Shown in pieces: positions 6,760-8,275 of a stretch of DNA of 8,275 nt. The position numbers and the translations under genes are program-made. Numbering within the stretch: the stretch's first letter is position 1; each line of letters opens with the position of its first letter. This DNA comes from Archaeoglobaceae archaeon (GTDB lineage Archaea; Halobacteriota; Archaeoglobi; Archaeoglobales; Archaeoglobaceae), in assembly GCA_027038095.1 (NCBI GenBank), contig JALVYA010000170.1, forward strand, positions 1-8,275, given 5' to 3'. The notes below the pieces were generated by a model, which was not told the DNA's origin, did no database searches, and saw only the letters and a list, made by a program, of their open reading frames with translations.

Positions 6760-6783
6760 TGCTGGTCAGCCAGCCCGTCAGTT
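6757..6783 (-). repeat. inverted repeat in front of pth2
   Basis: GCTGG (6761-6765), TCAG, then CCAGC (6770-6774) form a perfect 5-bp stem with a 4-base loop. Outer arms AACT (6757-6760) and AGTT (6780-6783) can extend it past a 5-base bulge. It lies after the stop of the small gene and touches the pth2 TATA-like box. It could be an operator, an RNA hairpin ending the small gene's message, or chance; no T-run follows on the minus strand. Confidence 0.4.
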
Positions 6784-6788
6784 CGTTT

Positions 6789-7067
6789 TCATTCCTCTCC
6801 AAACCCGTACTTCCTCAATTCCTCAATGGATACCGGTCTCGATTTCTCTTCAATCCACTTTTTACCTTCTGTTTCTGCTTTTTTTCTGTCGAACTTTTCT
6901 ATGTGGACTCTATCTCCCTCCACTTTTTTCACGAGCTTCACGGGCACGGCGTAAAATCTGGACTCCACCTTCACTATGAGCATGTTTCTGTGCACATCTA
7001 TGCTCTCACCGAGCATTTTTCCGTCAACGTAAACGTACTTGCAGACGAGATCGTCCATGGACGTCAT
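6789..7067 (-). CDS. small conserved-looking protein, possible beta-barrel (DUF5749/PRC-barrel-like)
   Basis: Product of 92 aa from ATG 7067, or 89 aa from ATG 7058 (Met4). The first 58 residues are short alternating hydrophobic strands (CKYVYVDGK, GESIDV, MLIVKV, RFYAVPVKLV, DRVHI), which suggests a small beta-barrel resembling a PRC-barrel or the euryarchaeal DUF5749 group. This is inferred from the residue pattern and not from a search. The last 30 residues are charged and probably helical (KKAETEGKKWIEEKSRP...IEELRKYGF). There is no signal peptide or membrane segment, so it should be cytosolic. The TATA box centred near 7084 places the transcript start at about 7058, favouring the Met4 start as a leaderless gene. 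Its function is unknown, and its neighbours do not explain it. Confidence 0.75.
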   Translation of the reverse strand: MTSMDDLVCKYVYVDGKMLGESIDVHRNMLIVKVESRFYAVPVKLVKKVEGDRVHIEKFDRKKAETEGKKWIEEKSRPVSIEELRKYGFGEE

Positions 7068-7080
7068 CGACCATGTGCAG

Positions 7081-7087
7081 TATAAAA
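7081..7087 (-). promoter_or_regulatory. TATA box of the small protein gene
   Basis: Minus-strand TTTTATA is preceded by CGAAAC, a fair BRE. Its centre is about 26 bases before ATG 7058 and 17 before ATG 7067, which favours the second ATG if the transcript is leaderless. Confidence 0.55.
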
Positions 7088-7114
7088 GGTTTCGATTTCG
7101 GAAAAGTAAACGGC

Positions 7115-7141
7115 AAAATTATATTATATAAAAATTTAAAA
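7115..7141 (-). terminator. T-rich stretch after lysR
   Basis: Directly after the lysR stop, the minus strand is almost all A and T with several T-runs (TTTT, TTTTT, TTTT). U-rich stretches without a hairpin are a known archaeal way to end transcripts. It is AT-rich enough that it might also contain promoter elements. Confidence 0.5.
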
Positions 7142-8074
7142 TTACAGAGTGGGCTGACACTCCGCCAAAAACTCGGAGAATATCTTCCTGCTGTTTTCTA
7201 TGAAGAATTCCGCGTACTTTCTCATTTTCTCGCTCTCCATCAGAGTTTTCGTTGTTACAAAGTAAACGCTCCTCTCTCCTTTGAAACCCTCTATTCTCCT
7301 CGCCCTCACAAGCCCCACCTCACAGGCTCTCCACGAGGCAATGAGGGAGGTTATGGCTACTCCCATACCATTCGAAACCCCGTGCAGCTGCGAGAAGAAG
7401 TCACTCACTATGTAGCCGATTTCAAAATCGTTTATGTCGATACCGCTGCTCTCTAAGGCTTTTTTGAGACTGCTCGTTATTCCGTAGTCTTCGGTGAGCA
7501 TTACAAGCGGGTATTTCAGCACGTCTTCGAACGTTACCCTTGCCTTCTTGTTCAGCGGGTGCTCCGGTGGGATTATGAGAACGAGGCAGTCCTTCCCTAT
7601 CTCCGTGTAGTAGTACCTGTCGAGGTTGTTTTTCGGCAGATCTCCAACGATTGCAAAATCGGCTTCACTGCCACCGAGCTTCCTCAAACAGTCGTGTGCC
7701 CCCCTCAAAATTACCTTTATGTCTATGTTTGGATATTTTGCCTTGAAAAGTGACTGAATCTGTGGAACCACGTAAATTCCCACCATACCCGATGCTATTG
7801 TCAGTTTTTCTCCTTTCAGATTCGATATCAGCCTTTTTGTTTCGTCTATGCTTTCGAGAACCGATTCTATGTTTTTCAGTGCCAGTCTCCCCTCTTCCGT
7901 CAAGGTAACGCCGTTTACTCCCCTTTTGAGCAACTTTGCTCCGTAGAATTCTTCCAGAGAGTTGATCTGAAAGCTCACTGAGCTGATAGACATTCCGAGC
8001 TCTTTGGCAGCCTTCTTTAAACTTCCCTTCTCCACGACCGTGAGAAACGTCCTCATGAAGTCGACTCTGACCAT
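7142..8074 (-). CDS. LysR-type transcriptional regulator
   Basis: DNA-binding regulator of 310 aa, the normal length. The N-terminal winged helix-turn-helix covers about 1-62: FLTVVEKGSLKKAAKELGMS, then the recognition helix SISSVSFQINSLEE, then the wing GAKLLKRGVNGVTLTEEG. A linker helix (65-85) leads into an effector-binding domain of periplasmic-binding-protein type from about 90 (LTIASGMVGIYVVPQI, then DFAIVGDLP and CLVLIIPPEHPL). The ligand cannot be told from sequence. LysR proteins usually control a divergently transcribed neighbour. Here both flanking genes lie on the same strand, so the target is unclear; ribB upstream and the small gene downstream are both possible, as is autoregulation. 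ATG 8074 has no SD, but a TATA box lies 26 bases upstream, so the mRNA is probably leaderless. Confidence 0.94.
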   Translation of the reverse strand: MVRVDFMRTFLTVVEKGSLKKAAKELGMSISSVSFQINSLEEFYGAKLLKRGVNGVTLTEEGRLALKNIESVLESIDETKRLISNLKGEKLTIASGMVGIYVVPQIQSLFKAKYPNIDIKVILRGAHDCLRKLGGSEADFAIVGDLPKNNLDRYYYTEIGKDCLVLIIPPEHPLNKKARVTFEDVLKYPLVMLTEDYGITSSLKKALESSGIDINDFEIGYIVSDFFSQLHGVSNGMGVAITSLIASWRACEVGLVRARRIEGFKGERSVYFVTTKTLMESEKMRKYAEFFIENSRKIFSEFLAECQPTL

Positions 8075-8096
8075 GAGAGAAGAGACGGAGTGTTAC

Positions 8097-8104
8097 TTTT
8101 AAAT
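8097..8104 (-). promoter_or_regulatory. TATA box of lysR
   Basis: Minus-strand ATTTAAAA is centred about 26 bases before ATG 8074 and preceded by an A-run. The spacing puts the transcript start at the ATG itself; no SD is found before the start codon, which agrees with a leaderless message. Confidence 0.65.
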
Positions 8105-8117
8105 TTTTTGATAGGCA

Positions 8118-8137
8118 TTTCGAAAAATTATTCGAAA
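8118..8137 (-). repeat. TTCGAAA repeat pair upstream of the lysR promoter
   Basis: Two copies of TTCGAAA (8119-8125 and 8131-8137) are 12 bases apart. Each contains the palindrome TTCGAA, and together they also read as an inverted repeat TTTCGA-N8-TCGAAA (8118-8137). The pair lies 14 bases upstream of the lysR TATA box and ends 2 bases from the ribB stop codon. It could be an operator bound by the LysR protein, or a hairpin in the ribB message tail. Confidence 0.5.
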
Positions 8138-8139
8138 CT

Positions 8140-8275
8140 CTATACAAATAATTTTTCTTCCACTTCTTTAAACTCCGAGTAGTACGACACAACGTCCTTA
8201 CCCTCGACAAACGGAAATCCTTTCTCTTCCGAGTATGCCATGGCGTCTCTCTTACTTAAAGCTTTCCCCGTCCTC
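8140..8275 (-). CDS. ribB: 3,4-dihydroxy-2-butanone 4-phosphate synthase, C-terminal fragment
   Basis: Only the last 44 residues are in the window; the gene continues past the right edge, which cuts a codon at 8275. The full enzyme (about 220 aa) makes the four-carbon precursor of riboflavin from ribulose 5-phosphate. The visible part, TGKALSKRDAMAYSEEKG then FPFVEGKDVVSYYSEF, matches the C-terminal pattern of archaeal RibB as I remember it from the methanogen enzyme (GNAMSK...YAEKHNL...GEEIINYY). The final LFV ends at a TAG codon (8140-8142). The assignment rests on this short tail only. It lies 65 bases upstream of lysR on the same strand. Confidence 0.7.
   Translation of the reverse strand, partial: RTGKALSKRDAMAYSEEKGFPFVEGKDVVSYYSEFKEVEEKLFV

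Noticed and set aside
7120..7141. TATA-like sequence on the plus strand near ATATTATATAAAA
   Set aside because: It would drive transcription into the 3' end of lysR in antisense with no gene to serve; the AT-rich stretch is better explained as the lysR terminator.
7073..7456. Plus-strand reading frame of 127 codons antisense to the end of lysR
   Set aside because: It overlaps well-supported lysR coding sequence and has no recognisable domain; it is a shadow frame.

Overview
The window looks like a stretch of chromosome from a hyperthermophilic euryarchaeon, most probably of the Archaeoglobales. This is inferred from gene content (mevalonate kinase, isopentenyl phosphate kinase, type 2 IPP isomerase, Pth2, an archaeal 7S RNA), from heavy use of AGA/AGG arginine and ATA isoleucine codons, from GGTG/GGAGGT ribosome binding sites, and from TATA boxes about 26 nt upstream of several start codons. 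No marker gene fixes the species. No mobile element, CRISPR array, tRNA or phage-like gene was seen.

Left half (1-4286, all +): a compact isoprenoid operon. It holds the 3' part of a MEMO-family gene, then mevalonate kinase, isopentenyl phosphate kinase, FMN-dependent IPP isomerase and a geranylgeranyl diphosphate synthase type prenyltransferase. Gaps are 1-26 nt and most starts have a clear Shine-Dalgarno site. The kinase pair fits the archaeal mevalonate routes in which isopentenyl phosphate is the last monophosphate. Isomerase and prenyltransferase then turn IPP into the C20 chain of archaeal ether lipids. The enzymes that make isopentenyl phosphate from mevalonate phosphate are not in the window.

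Middle (4287-6361, +): a 119-nt spacer with a well-placed TATA box, the SRP 7S RNA (about 4406-4716) with its T-run, and a radical SAM protein with an N-terminal B12-binding-like domain. An open frame runs through the 7S RNA into the radical SAM gene, but its upstream part is not protein-coding; the likely start is ATG 4868.

Right part (6383-8275, all -): peptidyl-tRNA hydrolase Pth2, a small protein with a predicted beta-barrel-like core, a LysR-type regulator and the C-terminal end of ribB (3,4-dihydroxy-2-butanone 4-phosphate synthase). The first three each appear to have their own promoter, with the TATA box placed so that the transcript would begin at or next to the start codon (leaderless). 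This contrasts with the SD-led operon on the left. A TTCGAAA repeat pair lies just upstream of the lysR promoter.

I do not see a convincing new multi-gene system. The points most worth a second look are the uncharacterised radical SAM protein, the repeat upstream of lysR, and MEMO sitting at the head of the isoprenoid genes.
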